A stretch of 64,000 bases of DNA from Schistocephalus solidus. Taxonomy: Eukaryota > Platyhelminthes > Cestoda > Diphyllobothriidea > Diphyllobothriidae. The position numbers were made by a program, and so were the translations under genes. The stretch's first letter is position 1. Every line of letters begins with the position of its first letter. The notes beneath the pieces are model-generated. The model saw only the letters and a list, made by a program, of their open reading frames with translations, ran no database searches and had not been told where the DNA came from. Below are positions 31,382-41,145 of this stretch, in pieces. The stretch covers positions 21,806 to 85,805 of the forward strand of contig WEDG01009028.1 of assembly GCA_017591395.1 (NCBI GenBank). Reading direction: 5' to 3'.

Positions 31382-32725
31382 TCACCTTTTAGGTGGCAAC
31401 GACTGCCGACTAGGAAGAGTGTGTGCGTAAGATAGTGGCTTAGCCACATGTGAGGGTGACTGCAAAAGAGGCATTGCACTACTGGATTCGCTGCCTCCCG
31501 ATGAATTGTCTAAAAACAGTGGTAATTGAGGTAATTGTTCTGCATACCGCTGTGGATGGCAGGGACGGCATATCTGAGACGTAAACGTTTGGGTCGATCC
31601 GGCATTTTGTAGTCCATCTGGGACGTCTATATTGCACTTCTCAACCAGAACTGACCCATCTGAGGGCGTCGTACCAATTATTAACCTATTGTTCTTAATG
31701 TACCTAAACTGCGTAAAAGACCCACCTTTAGGTGGTAGCGGGCCGTCGTGGTGTTCATAGGCCCATTCTGATGGACCAGTTAACGGCCACCACTCTGTAT
31801 GCAACTATCCTAACCTAAGTACTACTTGCTGCAGTTACTGCGATGGTTGCCTAACCATGCGTTTCAATTTTCCTAGATAACTTTCAAATTGAAAAGGTGG
31901 GAAGCTATCAATGGGACTATGTCGTTGGACATCGTCCGGTAGGTGAAGAATGCTGTGAACATTTAAGCCATTTCAGACATACCAAAAAATAAAGAGTAAT
32001 CTTCTACAAAAATTTTCATTAATTGCTTACAGTAGGGTACCCATTCTTTGCAGGAATGGGGACGATTAAGACAGCGTATTGCCATGAACGATAATAAAAA
32101 GTGTTTCCATTATCTTCTTGGAAGAGCCCCTCGAAGGATGACTATACCCATGTACAGTAGAAACTGACACAGTTCGGTGCCCTTCCAGATATCTAAATTA
32201 GTAAGGGACCTTGCTTGCTGCGAAAATTGCCATCGCAGGTAGGCATCAAGCGACTTTAACCTATCATTCACCGTAGTAATCGCTTCAGGTGACAACCGGA
32301 AAGGAACTTCTCATGGGCTTTTCAGCCACAATTTCAGAAGCCCACGCATAACACTAAGGTCAACTAAATGTAAAGGAAAGGAAGTAATAATTCCCAACTT
32401 ACATGCTAGCAAGGGGAAGTGCCGATACGATGGCAGTCATGGTTGACGGAGAGGAAATCGAAATCCATCCTCAAACGCTCAGGCACGCTATCATATACTA
32501 ATTTATCTACGTAATTGCCTTTAACGAAACACCTGTCAAAGCCATAATAGGCATTTACATTCTTAATTTGCTTTAAAAAAGTTCTCACTGGAGCATCGCT
32601 ACATACGGCAGCTAAACGAAACTTCAGCCTACTGTTGATATGTTCGACACAAAAACCATCCCTGGCCAAACATAGTAACTCTTTCGCCAGAGGCCTACAG
32701 AAAGTTCATATTCATCTGATGGCTT
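31382..32725 (-). pseudogene. EnSpm/CACTA-like transposase, copy 2 (inverted), C-terminal two-thirds
   Basis: Minus strand: ARDGFCVEHINSRLKFRLAA, CSDAPVRTFLKQIKNVNAYY, GFDRCFVKGNYVDKLVYDSV (32,669-32,406); MSPEAITTVNDRLKSLDAYL, WKGTELCQFLLYMGIVILRG (32,295-32,110); a damaged middle; then HHDGPLPPKGGSFTQFRYIK in a 140-aa frame (31,804-31,382). That frame continues through SDGSVLVEKCNIDV into DNSSGGSESSSAMPLL, the DUF4806-like N-terminus; about 600 bp present in copy 1 is missing. The 5' side ends at about 32,725, where a CR1 3' fragment begins. Confidence 0.6.
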
Positions 32726-32726
32726 T

Positions 32727-33952
32727 TCATAGTTTTTACTCAAAGATTATTCTCTCTTCCTGGATCCAGTATCTCTTACATATAAAGATGCCAGTTAACA
32801 AACATTACATGTATGTGGGTTAGAATACTCGAAGCCCGTCTATGCGTCCGTTTTCACGTTAACTCTAGCTCTAATCTCCCCCGAATAAACTCTCTCACTC
32901 CGGGATAGACCTTATGCCACTTGATATTCCGCCATGATCATTTCACCACTCCCTTAGATCATAAACAAACCGTTCTCGTTTTTTGTCTCCAAATATGCTT
33001 TCATATGGAATAATCTTCCAATCGAAATTAGGTTCTCATCTGCATTAGCGGTTTTCAGAGCCAAATTACTTCAACATTTAACTTCGGAATATGTAAAGTC
33101 TTTATTGTCCGTTTACTTCTCAAACTCGCAAATTTTTTAATTTGCAAAGGGTCCACCTGTTGGTTGAGAAGGTTCCCCAATAGTAAATAGCTTTCTAAAT
33201 ATGTTAAAAATTATCCTCTGCATAGGCAAGCTTCGCAGCCACTTTATGTACCCTCATCACTTCAAACATCCTTGCCAACTTTGGCAACCTTGATGTGGTC
33301 CTCATTTTTTGCCTCTGACGATGATCTCCGCGGTCTCTGTTGATGATCGTAGCGGGTTCTGCTGTTTTTGCCACCTTGTCGGTAGACTATTCAGTCATGA
33401 AGTTCAAGTATCGGTGATTAGCTAGTGACCTCCACTGCCCCCCCCTTGTTTTGACCCTATTTTAAACGATGATCTCCTCCTGTCTCACCTCCCTAATGCT
33501 TGTAGACAGGAGCTCTGGCTGTTATACGATCTCTCTAACGACCAGCAGCGTTCAGAATCCCTCACATGTTCTCATCAACATCATGGTCCTATCCCCATGC
33601 ATCGTACCAATCCTATCAACTCTTGCCTTTAATTATTTAGGGAAGCATTTTCTTTCTCCTATAGTTTTTTTTTAAGTCGGAGGTCCGCTTAACTCTGCCC
33701 CTAAATTTTACCGTAGGTCCTTTTTCAATACTTCTTTCCTAGTTAAACATTTATTTCAAAGAATGTTGTCAATTGCTTTAAAAATGATGAATTGCTGTGA
33801 ATCGGATGTGCCAACCATACTACTGATTTCTGATGTTGCATACGGTTGTTCTCACAGAGCAGCAAGTATCCACTTTGCATTTACTTATACCACGGTACTA
33901 AGTATTCAATGAAGGAGCCCTCTTGGCCTTAAACATACAATTTATTTATTTA
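32727..33952 (+). mobile_element. 1.2-kb CR1-like 3'-end fragment, decayed
   Basis: It aligns directly with 29,810-31,010 (GTTTTTACTC, AGATTATT, CTCTTCCTGGATCCAG, then the WNNLP and 3' UTR regions) with many substitutions and indels. It ends GGAGCCCTCTTGGCCTTAAA, CATACAATTTATTTATTT. It is 5'-truncated inside the RT thumb and contains no catalytic motif. Confidence 0.8.
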
Positions 33953-34870
33953 AGTGCAGCTGCGTCTAAACTCAATTAGAAAGCGTTCAAATATATTGCA
34001 GCACGCAAGCAGACAAAACGAGCAGAATAACAGTAACTTCATGACATCTTCCGAGCTAATGGATATCAAAGCACTTTTATCAACCAAAGAATGCATCAAT
34101 TGATCAGACGACGGCCGAAAGAACAAACAGCCCGAAGTCTGAAGGGCCATTCAGTACATAAAAGGAGTTTACGAGACAGACTCTCGACTTCAACATCCCG
34201 CCAGAATACGCATAGCCCATCGAACCCAAGTGACGATTCATCACCGTGTTATATTACCTAAGGGCAGAATGTCCCTTCCTATACATCGTAATTGTCCATC
34301 AAATACGTTGCAATGATAGTGGCTGCATCTATGTCGGGGAAACTGGACGAAAATTGTAGATTCGTCTACATGAGCACAAACTGGCAGCTGTGAGGCTAGG
34401 TCAAATCTCACAACTTGCACCCATATTTGAGAACCTGGTAACACTTTCGACATTCAAGGAGCGATCATCATATGTCGAGGAACCTCACAAGCTAAACGGC
34501 TTTCACTTAAGGCATGATATTTAGATGCGAACTGTATCAACATGCAGATAAACCTTCAAGAGGCCTGTTAAGTCCTGCGTCACTCCATGCTTAAAGACCA
34601 GAACAAGGTTGCAACATCGGACTTCAGGCGTCTGAACGAAGAAAGCCTCACAATTAACCCACCAGAAGAGGAGGCAAGCTTACAAGCACCCTCGATCACT
34701 GTGAAGTTAGACAACAACAGCGGTTGTCAAGCCGCAAAAACACCAACACAAAGGCGAAGGCAGCAAACGAGAGAAAAGGGATCAATCGAAGGCCGGTAAG
34801 TTCAGTCTGTCATTAAAAGCACCACTCCATAATAGCAGAAAACGCTATGACAAGGGTGAGCCGGCTAACT
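33953..34870 (+). pseudogene. Penelope-like element: GIY-YIG endonuclease region and 3' end
   Basis: The plus strand reads IQYIKGVYETDSRLQHPARI, RIAHRTQVTIHHRVILPKG (34,150-34,270), then after a frameshift IRCNDSGCIYVGETGRKL and IRLHEHKLAAVRLGQISQ (34,300-34,410). The CIYVGETGR...R..EHK core is the GIY-YIG signature, and the upstream GV.E...R...P..I..AHR..TI pattern is that of Penelope-like elements. Next come AIIICRGTSQAKRLSLKA and the open 70-aa frame 34,587-34,799. It is cut at about 34,870-34,885 by the 3' end of a family C element. Confidence 0.65.
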
Positions 34871-35608
34871 TCTCCAAAAGCGTATTTATTTATTGCCAGG
34901 TTACAGGCAAGATAAAAAATATATGCAGTAGATGGTCAAGCAGACAGTGAAAAAAACTCCTGATCGTTGTTTCAGGTGTTTTCGGGAGAAAAACTGCAGC
35001 TTATTGAGAAATTAAAGTTCAGGACAGGGACGCGTTGACACAGGTGCCCGGTGAAGAACTTCTCCATTCAGGGTTATGGATCCGGTATTCTGCACCAGCA
35101 GGTATGTTGGCGAGCGGCTGTTCGCTTTCGACTGAGAAACAAGCCGATTGAGGTCTGCAGAGCCAGCAATATTGCCCGCAGCATGAAGTCCGGCACAGGA
35201 TTCAGAGTCCGTGAACGCCATCAGAACCGAAGAGAGCTTCCACAGAGTCAGCACCCAAAAGTTTTAAAAGGTGTTCTGAATGTAAAAAACTAGTGAAAGC
35301 TCTCGTTAACAAGGGAAAGCTTTGCTGAATTTTGACACTTCTGGGTAGCTTATTCCAGATTACTATAGCGTTTACCAAAAAAACTGTTGGTATCTAACTG
35401 TGCGTGCCAAAGGAAGAATTAAAAATACATCTCGATGACTGGTGCGCCGAGAGTGGTCGAGGTGCCTCAGAGATGTAAGGGGGTTAAATGTACGACTGTT
35501 TAGTAGTTTAAACAGTAAAAATAGTCCCTTCTGTAATCTGCGAAGCCATAGCGGGTCAAGGCTTGCAAGCTCACAGCGTTGTTGGTAAGACAGGTTTCGG
35601 TGATCTGA

Positions 35609-36385
35609 CTAGAAAACTCTTTTTGTAAAGAATTGCTGGACTGATTCTATCTTCCTTCGTTCACTAGTATGCATAAGTCTAAATAGAAACGAGCAGTATT
35701 CCAGACTGGGCCTGATATACATTTTATTAAGGTTGGTTCTAATTTTGACGGTTTGAAAATTTCTGAGACTATACCCAGTAGTTTGGCGTGCATTCAAGAC
35801 AATCAGGGTGCAGTGCTCTGACAGATTAAGACTACTAAAATATGATTTGCCCAGATCCTTTATAACTCTGGGCACATTAAGATCGTGACCATCTATGCTT
35901 AGGTGGGGCTGATGGTTATCGCCAATAACCATAAGGGAGCACTTGTGCAAAGAAAGTGAAAGGCGCCATGTGCGATACCACTGAGCGAAGGCTTGAAGAT
36001 CCTTTTTTAAGAGCTCAAGCACGATGTTGTGATCAACTGGTTCATATCGATAGGCAACTTTTAAATCGTCAGCGTACATAACGGGCCAACCATACTCAAA
36101 ACAATCAGGAACATCGTTGACAAAGAGGCAAAATAGAAGCGGGCCGAGCACGCTGCCCTGAATAACTCCGCTCCTCACATGCGTGGGGTTGGAGATAACA
36201 TCAGAAATTGTAACCCATTGTGCGCGAGCATTCAAATAGGAGGATATCAAGTTCAGAAGCTTGTTATCTGTGCCGAAGGAGGCAAGTTTCAGCAGTAGGA
36301 TATCATGGTCAACATGATCAAAAGACTTCGTGAAATCGAAGTAAACGGTGTAAATTGAAAAACCGCTGCCTCTAGATTGTAGCAC
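35609..36385 (-). pseudogene. CR1-like RT core, family C, YADD intact
   Basis: Open 258-aa frame: GFSIYTVYFDFTKSFDHVDH (first Asp), LNLISSYLNARAQWVTISDV, SGVIQGSVLGPLLFCLFVND, VMYADDLKVAYRYEP (catalytic YADD), FAQWYRTWRLSLSLHKCSLM and the thumb MYIRPSLEYCSFLFRLMHTS. Upstream, 36,894-36,655 has SYSPGPDGVPVSVLKVG, and near 36,560 the PKHGRPTSFDDFRPINTLPA block precedes it with stops. The core frame is open over the whole palm, so this copy is less decayed than its EN. Confidence 0.85.
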
Positions 36386-37249
36386 ATGATCAAAGAAAAA
36401 GAGCTGGCAAATGTCACAAAACCTTTATTCGAGAAACCCATGTTGAGCCCCAGTCAGTATGTTATTCTCAGTTAGGTGATGCATCATCTTGTCTTTGGTC
36501 AAGTTCTCTAAGATCTTCGAGACTGCTGGTAGTGTATTTATTGGCCTAAAGTCATCAAATGACGTAGGTCGGCCGTGTTTGGGTATAGACAGTATGTGCG
36601 ATTCCTTCCATAAAATTGGGAACGTTTCACTCTACAAGAGCAAGATTTAATATCTTATTCAGAAGAGACGGAAATATATCGTTTGCATCCGACCTTTAGA
36701 ACGCTGACCGGGACGCCATCTGGTCCAGGACTGTAAGATTGACGAAAACGCCGAATGGCTAGGGTCACGTCCCAGAGGGTAAAAGTTACGGTTTCCAGGA
36801 CGTAACCGGTCCAAACCCGGATGTTAGGAAAGGAAGCGACAGTTTGTTCACTTAACGTCCTAGACAAGAAAGCATTGAAGCTATCAGCAGTCAACTTAGC
36901 GTCAGATATAGGGTTTCCTAAGGCGTCTCGAAGTACGGGGTGCTGCGTTTTTCTCTGCGCTTTTACTGTGCGCGCAAAGAGTTTTGTAACGTTTAGCGAA
37001 GGGTTTTTGAAAAATTTAGCCTCATCAGCTAGTCTTTTTCGTAAGAAAGCCTCTTAGCCTCTTCAAAGATTTGTTGGATCAAGAGCAGGATGGAAGTGTC
37101 GTTTTGTAGATGAAAACGGCGGGAGAGTCTACGCAGTCTACGGCGGAATGATAAAGGGAGGTAGACTTCATCCTTGACATTAATTATTTTCTTACGGGGA
37201 TAAAACGAGAAATGAGTGGACCCAGAACTTGGTAAAAAGTATCAGTACA

Positions 37250-38170
37250 AAAATTTTCATCCGGCCATACAAAGAATTTAGTTCAATCGTGGGAATTTAG
37301 GTGTGTTAGCAATTCCCTCATATTTGCTGATCTGAAATCACGGAAAAAGCTATATGTTTTGGAAAACGTTTCAGTAGCCTCTAGTTATAGTGTAGAAAGA
37401 ACTATAGCATGATCAGAACTCCCAATTGGATCTAAAGGTGACACTGAAAATGACTGACAATCTCTACATAAAATAAGATCAAGTATGTTTGATCCTCGGG
37501 TGGGAAAATCACCTACTTGGTCCCATATATGGCCTCAAGAAGGTCTTCGAAATTGCAGGACCGGAAGTTGGAAACCAATGAGCTGCAGGAAGATTGAAGT
37601 CACCTGCAATAAAGCAGTACTTCAGATTTAAGTCAGCTGCGGCGTGAAATGCCTGCGAGAGACAGAGATCGTAATCCTCGCTGGCATTGGGTGGGCGATA
37701 GACACTACCAACGAGTAAAGATTAGTTATCTTTTAGAACTACTCGGAGCTAACAGCTCTCTTTTACCGCGTTCAAATTTTGCACCCATGCTTAGACAGTG
37801 CCTTGCTGGTGCTAACCAAACATAAATTCTAAATTCTAAAAATTCTAAATTGGCGAAAGTCCAACGAAAGAAATGCAAGTGGTTGCCTAACATAAATACA
37901 GCTTCCTCCGCCACGGCCCTCGTGTTGATCATTCCGAATTAAGCGTAGCCTTAAATTGAGAGTTCGGAGTCGGATACACAGGGTGTTGCCCATGTCTGTG
38001 TAACTATTACTATGTCGAGGCGGTGGAGGAAAAGCAGAGTCTGGAGCAAATGCATCTTATTAAGCAGAGATCTGGCATTGAGGACGATTAATTGAAGTGG
38101 ACACGTTTTCGGTTTCTGAAACGGGACAGTAAGGCTGTCAGGGTGACTGCCTTCGGCCAAAGAAATGCTC
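37250..38170 (-). pseudogene. APE-type endonuclease, family C, decayed
   Basis: 38,160-37,951 begins LQLIVLNARSLLNKMHLLQT, then HRLDIVIVTQTWATPCVSDS (family E-T-W has Q for the catalytic Glu). 37,932-37,726 covers the middle with AVAEEAVFMLGNHLHFF. Near 37,610-37,570 a shifted frame gives GDFNLPAAHWF. Around 37,500 the GTK-region is weak. An insertion lies at 37,790-37,851. Confidence 0.7.
37790..37851 (+). mobile_element. ~60-bp family A 3'-end insertion inside family C EN
   Basis: The plus strand reads TTAGACAGTGCCTTGCTGGT, GCTAACCAAACAT, and AAATTCTAAATTCTAAAAAT repeats. It is the same 3' terminus seen at 1-100 and 17,785-17,880, here with the clearest tail repeat. Confidence 0.7.
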
Positions 38171-38595
38171 TTTTCACTTGAGCTATCTGCCCGTCCCTTA
38201 TTTTGAGATTTGCCTCGCCATTGGTATTTCGTGTTTCTAGTTCTATTATTAGCTGCCGCATTTTATTTTATTTTATTTTATTTATTTATTGCCAACTTAC
38301 AGGCAAGGTCAAAAAATATACAGTAGAGGGTCAAGCTGACAGTGCAAAAATCCTGATCGTTGTTTCAGGTGTTTTCAGGAGAAAAAACTGCAGCTTATTG
38401 AGTAATTAAAGTTATGGACAGGGACGCGTTAACACAGGTGCCCGGTGAAGAACCTCTCCATTCAGTGTTACGGATCCGGTATTCTGCACCAGCAGGTACG
38501 TTGGCGAGCGGCTGTTCGCTGTCGACTGAGAAATAAGCCGATTGAGGTCTGCAGAGCCAGTAATATTGCCCTCAGCATGAAGACCAGCACAGGAT

Positions 38596-39286
38596 TTAGA
38601 GTCCGTGAACGCCATCAGAACCGAAGAGAGCTTCCACAGAGTCAGCACCCAAAAGTTTTGGAAGGTGTCCTGAATGTAGAAAACTAGTGACAGTTCGCGT
38701 AAACAAGGAATAGCTTTGCTGAATTTTAATACTTCTAGGTAGCTTATTCCAGATTGCTATAGCGTTTACCGAAAAAAACTGTCGGTATCTAACTGTGCGT
38801 GCCAAAGGAAGAAATAAAAATACATCTCGATGACTGGTACGCCGAGAGTCGTTGAGGTGCCTTAGAGATGTAAGGGGGTTAAATGTACGACTGTTTAGTA
38901 GTTTAAACAGTAAAAATAGTCCCTTCTGTAATCTGCGAAGCCATAGCGGGTCAAGGCTTGTAAGCTCACAGCGTTGTTGGTAAGGGCTTACCATACTGAA
39001 AACTATCAGGAAGATCGTTGACAAAGAGGCAGAATAGAAGCGGGCCGAGCACGCTGCCCTGAATAACTCCGCTCCTCACATGCGTGGGGTTGGAGATAAC
39101 ATCAGAAACTTTAACCCGTTGTGCGCGAGCATTCAAATAGGAAAATATTAAGTTCAGAAGCTTGTTACCTATGCCGAAGGAGACAACTTTTAGCAGTAGG
39201 AGATCATGATCAACACGATCAAAAGCCTTAGTGAAATCGAAGTAAACGGTGTAAATTGCAAAACCGCTCTCTCTTGATTGTAGCAC
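38596..39286 (-). pseudogene. RT fragment with YADD segment deleted
   Basis: 39,286-38,966: GFAIYTVYFDFTKAFDRVDH, SYLNARAQRVKVSDVISNPT, SGVIQGSVLGPLLFCLFVND, DSFQYGKP. The next codons come from the C-terminal region: 39,024-38,596 continues YQQRCELTSLDPLWLRRLQK and IAIWNKLPRSIKIQQSYSL. The missing part contains the catalytic YADD, so it cannot act as an RT. Confidence 0.8.
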
Positions 39287-40044
39287 ATGATCGAAGAACG
39301 AGAGCTGGCAAGTGTCACAAGACCTTTTTCGAGAAAACCATGCTCAGCCGCATTAAGAAGGTAATTTTCTTTTAGGTGACACATCATCTTGTCTTTGCTC
39401 AAGGTCTCGAAGATCTTCGAGACTGCTGGTAGTGTATTTATTGGCCTAAAGTCGTCAAATGACGTAGGTCGGCCGTGTTTCAGAATAGGCAGTATGCGCG
39501 ATTCCTTCCATAAAATAAGGGAAATTTTCACTTTCATTCGCTCTTTCAGCCCATATTCCGTTTGAAAAAAAAACCTCAGAAGGCGGACCCCATAGGGTTG
39601 ATTTTCTCTGTAGCAGGAGCTGTGCCTGTGCTTCGTTTTCCAAGATGCTTTTAAGAGTTTTGGTCGAGGATTTGAATCGGGTGTTGACAGAGCCTTCCCT
39701 ATTCTATATGCCTTGAGAATGTGAATGGACTCGCCGTCCGTTAGCAACGCTTTTGCATACAATTGAAGGAGTTCCAAGTCATGTTTTACTCGCTCCTTCG
39801 GAATTACTGACGCTGACTCAGGAACGCCCTTTATGATAACATTATGTTTTCAATTCAATTGAGCACCAGTTTGCAACTCAGGTCTTTCAACTGAGTGTGT
39901 ACTTGTAACCAGTTCACTTGGTCCGATATGTCCAGATGAACCGGGTGTTGGGCAGGCTGGAGCCAAATCTGTGCACTGACTTGGTCTTCTTGACCTTTTC
40001 CTCTTTGGCTTTACAAACTCACCAACCTCTGTGAGCAAAACCAA
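39190..40044 (-). pseudogene. ORF1 protein fused to RT, family C
   Basis: 40,044-39,850 encodes EVGEFVKPKRKRSRRPSQCT and a Thr/Pro/Ser-rich stretch. The next frames give VIIKGVPESASVIPKERVKH, LELLQLYAKALLTDGESIHI, KAYRIGKALSTPDSNPRPK, ENEAQAQLLLQRKSTL and VFFQTEYGLKERMKVK, which is standard ORF1. It then goes without a gap to LWKESRILPILKHGRPTSFD, an RT sequence that in the neighbour lies after EN and a linker. So EN and linker (about 1.5 kb) are absent. Confidence 0.75.
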
Positions 40045-40050
40045 CCAGTT

Positions 40051-40947
40051 CTAGTGAAAAATTTTTAAATAAGCTGAAAAAATCTTTTCATAACGAATAT
40101 GTACCCTCCATTATATATAAAGTTATTCATTTTTTGATGAATATTGTACCGTTATTTTAATAGGTCTTCTAAGACGATGTGTAGTACCTTTAATATACTG
40201 AACTGAACTAAGGAATAGATATCCTGATATATTTGCTATCGAGAACGAAAATAGCAAAGCGTCAGAATCAATGGCCAAAGGAAGACGTAATCACGCAATG
40301 TATGGCAGGCCAAGCCGGTCACATAATGCGAACGTATAGCTAGGCGGTCAATCAGCATAGACTGCGGCATTGAGCACATGTTGTGTCTTTGCTCTCACGT
40401 GCGACCCAATTAATGGCCAATCGAACGTTCGAGATTATTTCCCGAGGAGATAGTCTATCAAAGAACTGTTCAATCCACAACGAAATGTCTAAGGCTGGAA
40501 TGTTCTAGAACTCAAAATAAGCAAAATAAATTTTGATGAGTTAAGAACTCTCGAACCTTCTCTTATATCTACCCTTCAGTCTAGAAATATTCAAATAACT
40601 TTGGTCACTATGGCCTTCCTTGTCCTGTTTTGCACTTCTTAAATGCGGGTGAATGTGTTGGTAGGGGGAATAACGAAGCACCCAATTGCGGTATTCATTA
40701 TAAAAAAATCCAGAAGTGCAAACACAACTACTATTTAGTAGTCAACATGTTCGCGGTCTGCATCAGGCTCAGGAATACAACAAGCAAAATTTCAGAACTT
40801 AAAACCTTTTCTGATAACACTCTTGAAACACTTAATGTTCATTCACTGCCAGTAGGATATGTGTTTCATTTCAGCTTAAGCTGCTGAAAAATCTCTTTAA
40901 GGAGATTTTAACTTGGACAGGAGTCTGGGGAGCCTAAATACCTCATG
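40051..40947. other. No gene recognised (0.9 kb upstream of eIF4E)
   Basis: An 85-codon plus-strand frame (40,630-40,887) has no recognisable motif. The CTGAACTGAACTAAG near 40,199 resembles the tail repeat at 14,200 but is too short to call. Confidence 0.4.
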
Positions 40948-40984
40948 TAATGACGGAGCTCTCTAGGCCTTAAGTATACAAGTT
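40948..40984 (+). mobile_element. 37-bp CR1-like 3'-end relic just upstream of eIF4E
   Basis: TAATGACGGAGCTCTCTAGG CCTTAAGTATACAAG (40,948-40,982) matches the CR1 3' end at 2,111-2,146 (AAATGACGGGGCTCTTTTGG, CCTTAAATGTACAAG) at most positions. It lies about 80 bp before the eIF4E start codon. Confidence 0.55.
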
Positions 40985-41065
40985 TGCGAACTTTGTGAAA
41001 GTCAGCCTGTTTAAACGTTGATTGGCTGGACGGAATACCGACCAATTGCACGCACACTTGTAAAT

Positions 41066-41145
41066 ATGGCCGCCGTGAAGCCGCAGCCTGCCATATTGGA
41101 GAAGGATGAAGAGGGCGATACGGATGTCCATCCACTCCAATACGC
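41066..41145 (+). CDS. EIF4E: eIF4E exon 1
   Basis: Encodes MAAVKPQPAILEKDEEGDTD then VHPLQY and two bases of the next codon; donor GC|GTACGA. The unspliced frame would stop at 41,157-41,159. Confidence 0.85.

Larger units (their letters stand above)
34885..38170 (-). mobile_element. CR1-like family C element with EN and RT
   Basis: Minus strand: EN (38,170-37,250), linker and RT (37,050-35,600), C-terminal tail (35,600-35,012) and 3' end at about 34,885 (CTTGCCTGTAACCTGGCAAT then AAATAAATA). The tail is nearly the same as in the element at 38,262-40,050. It is a fairly complete ORF2 with an internal 60-bp insertion. Confidence 0.75.
38262..40050 (-). mobile_element. CR1-like family C element, EN missing and RT core deleted
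   Basis: Minus strand: ORF1 (40,044-39,560), directly joined to RT (39,545-38,990), then the C-terminal tail (38,980-38,412) and 3' end GCCTGTAAGTTGGCAATAAA followed by (TAAAA) repeats at 38,262-38,285. Compared with the neighbour, the palm segment holding YADD and the thumb (35,600-36,090 equivalent, about 490 bp) is missing at about 38,985. Confidence 0.75.

Noticed and set aside
38960..39010. Splicing as the cause of the YADD deletion
   Set aside because: The joined sequence keeps a GGTAAG at the junction, which a spliced RNA would have lost; ordinary deletion is simpler.
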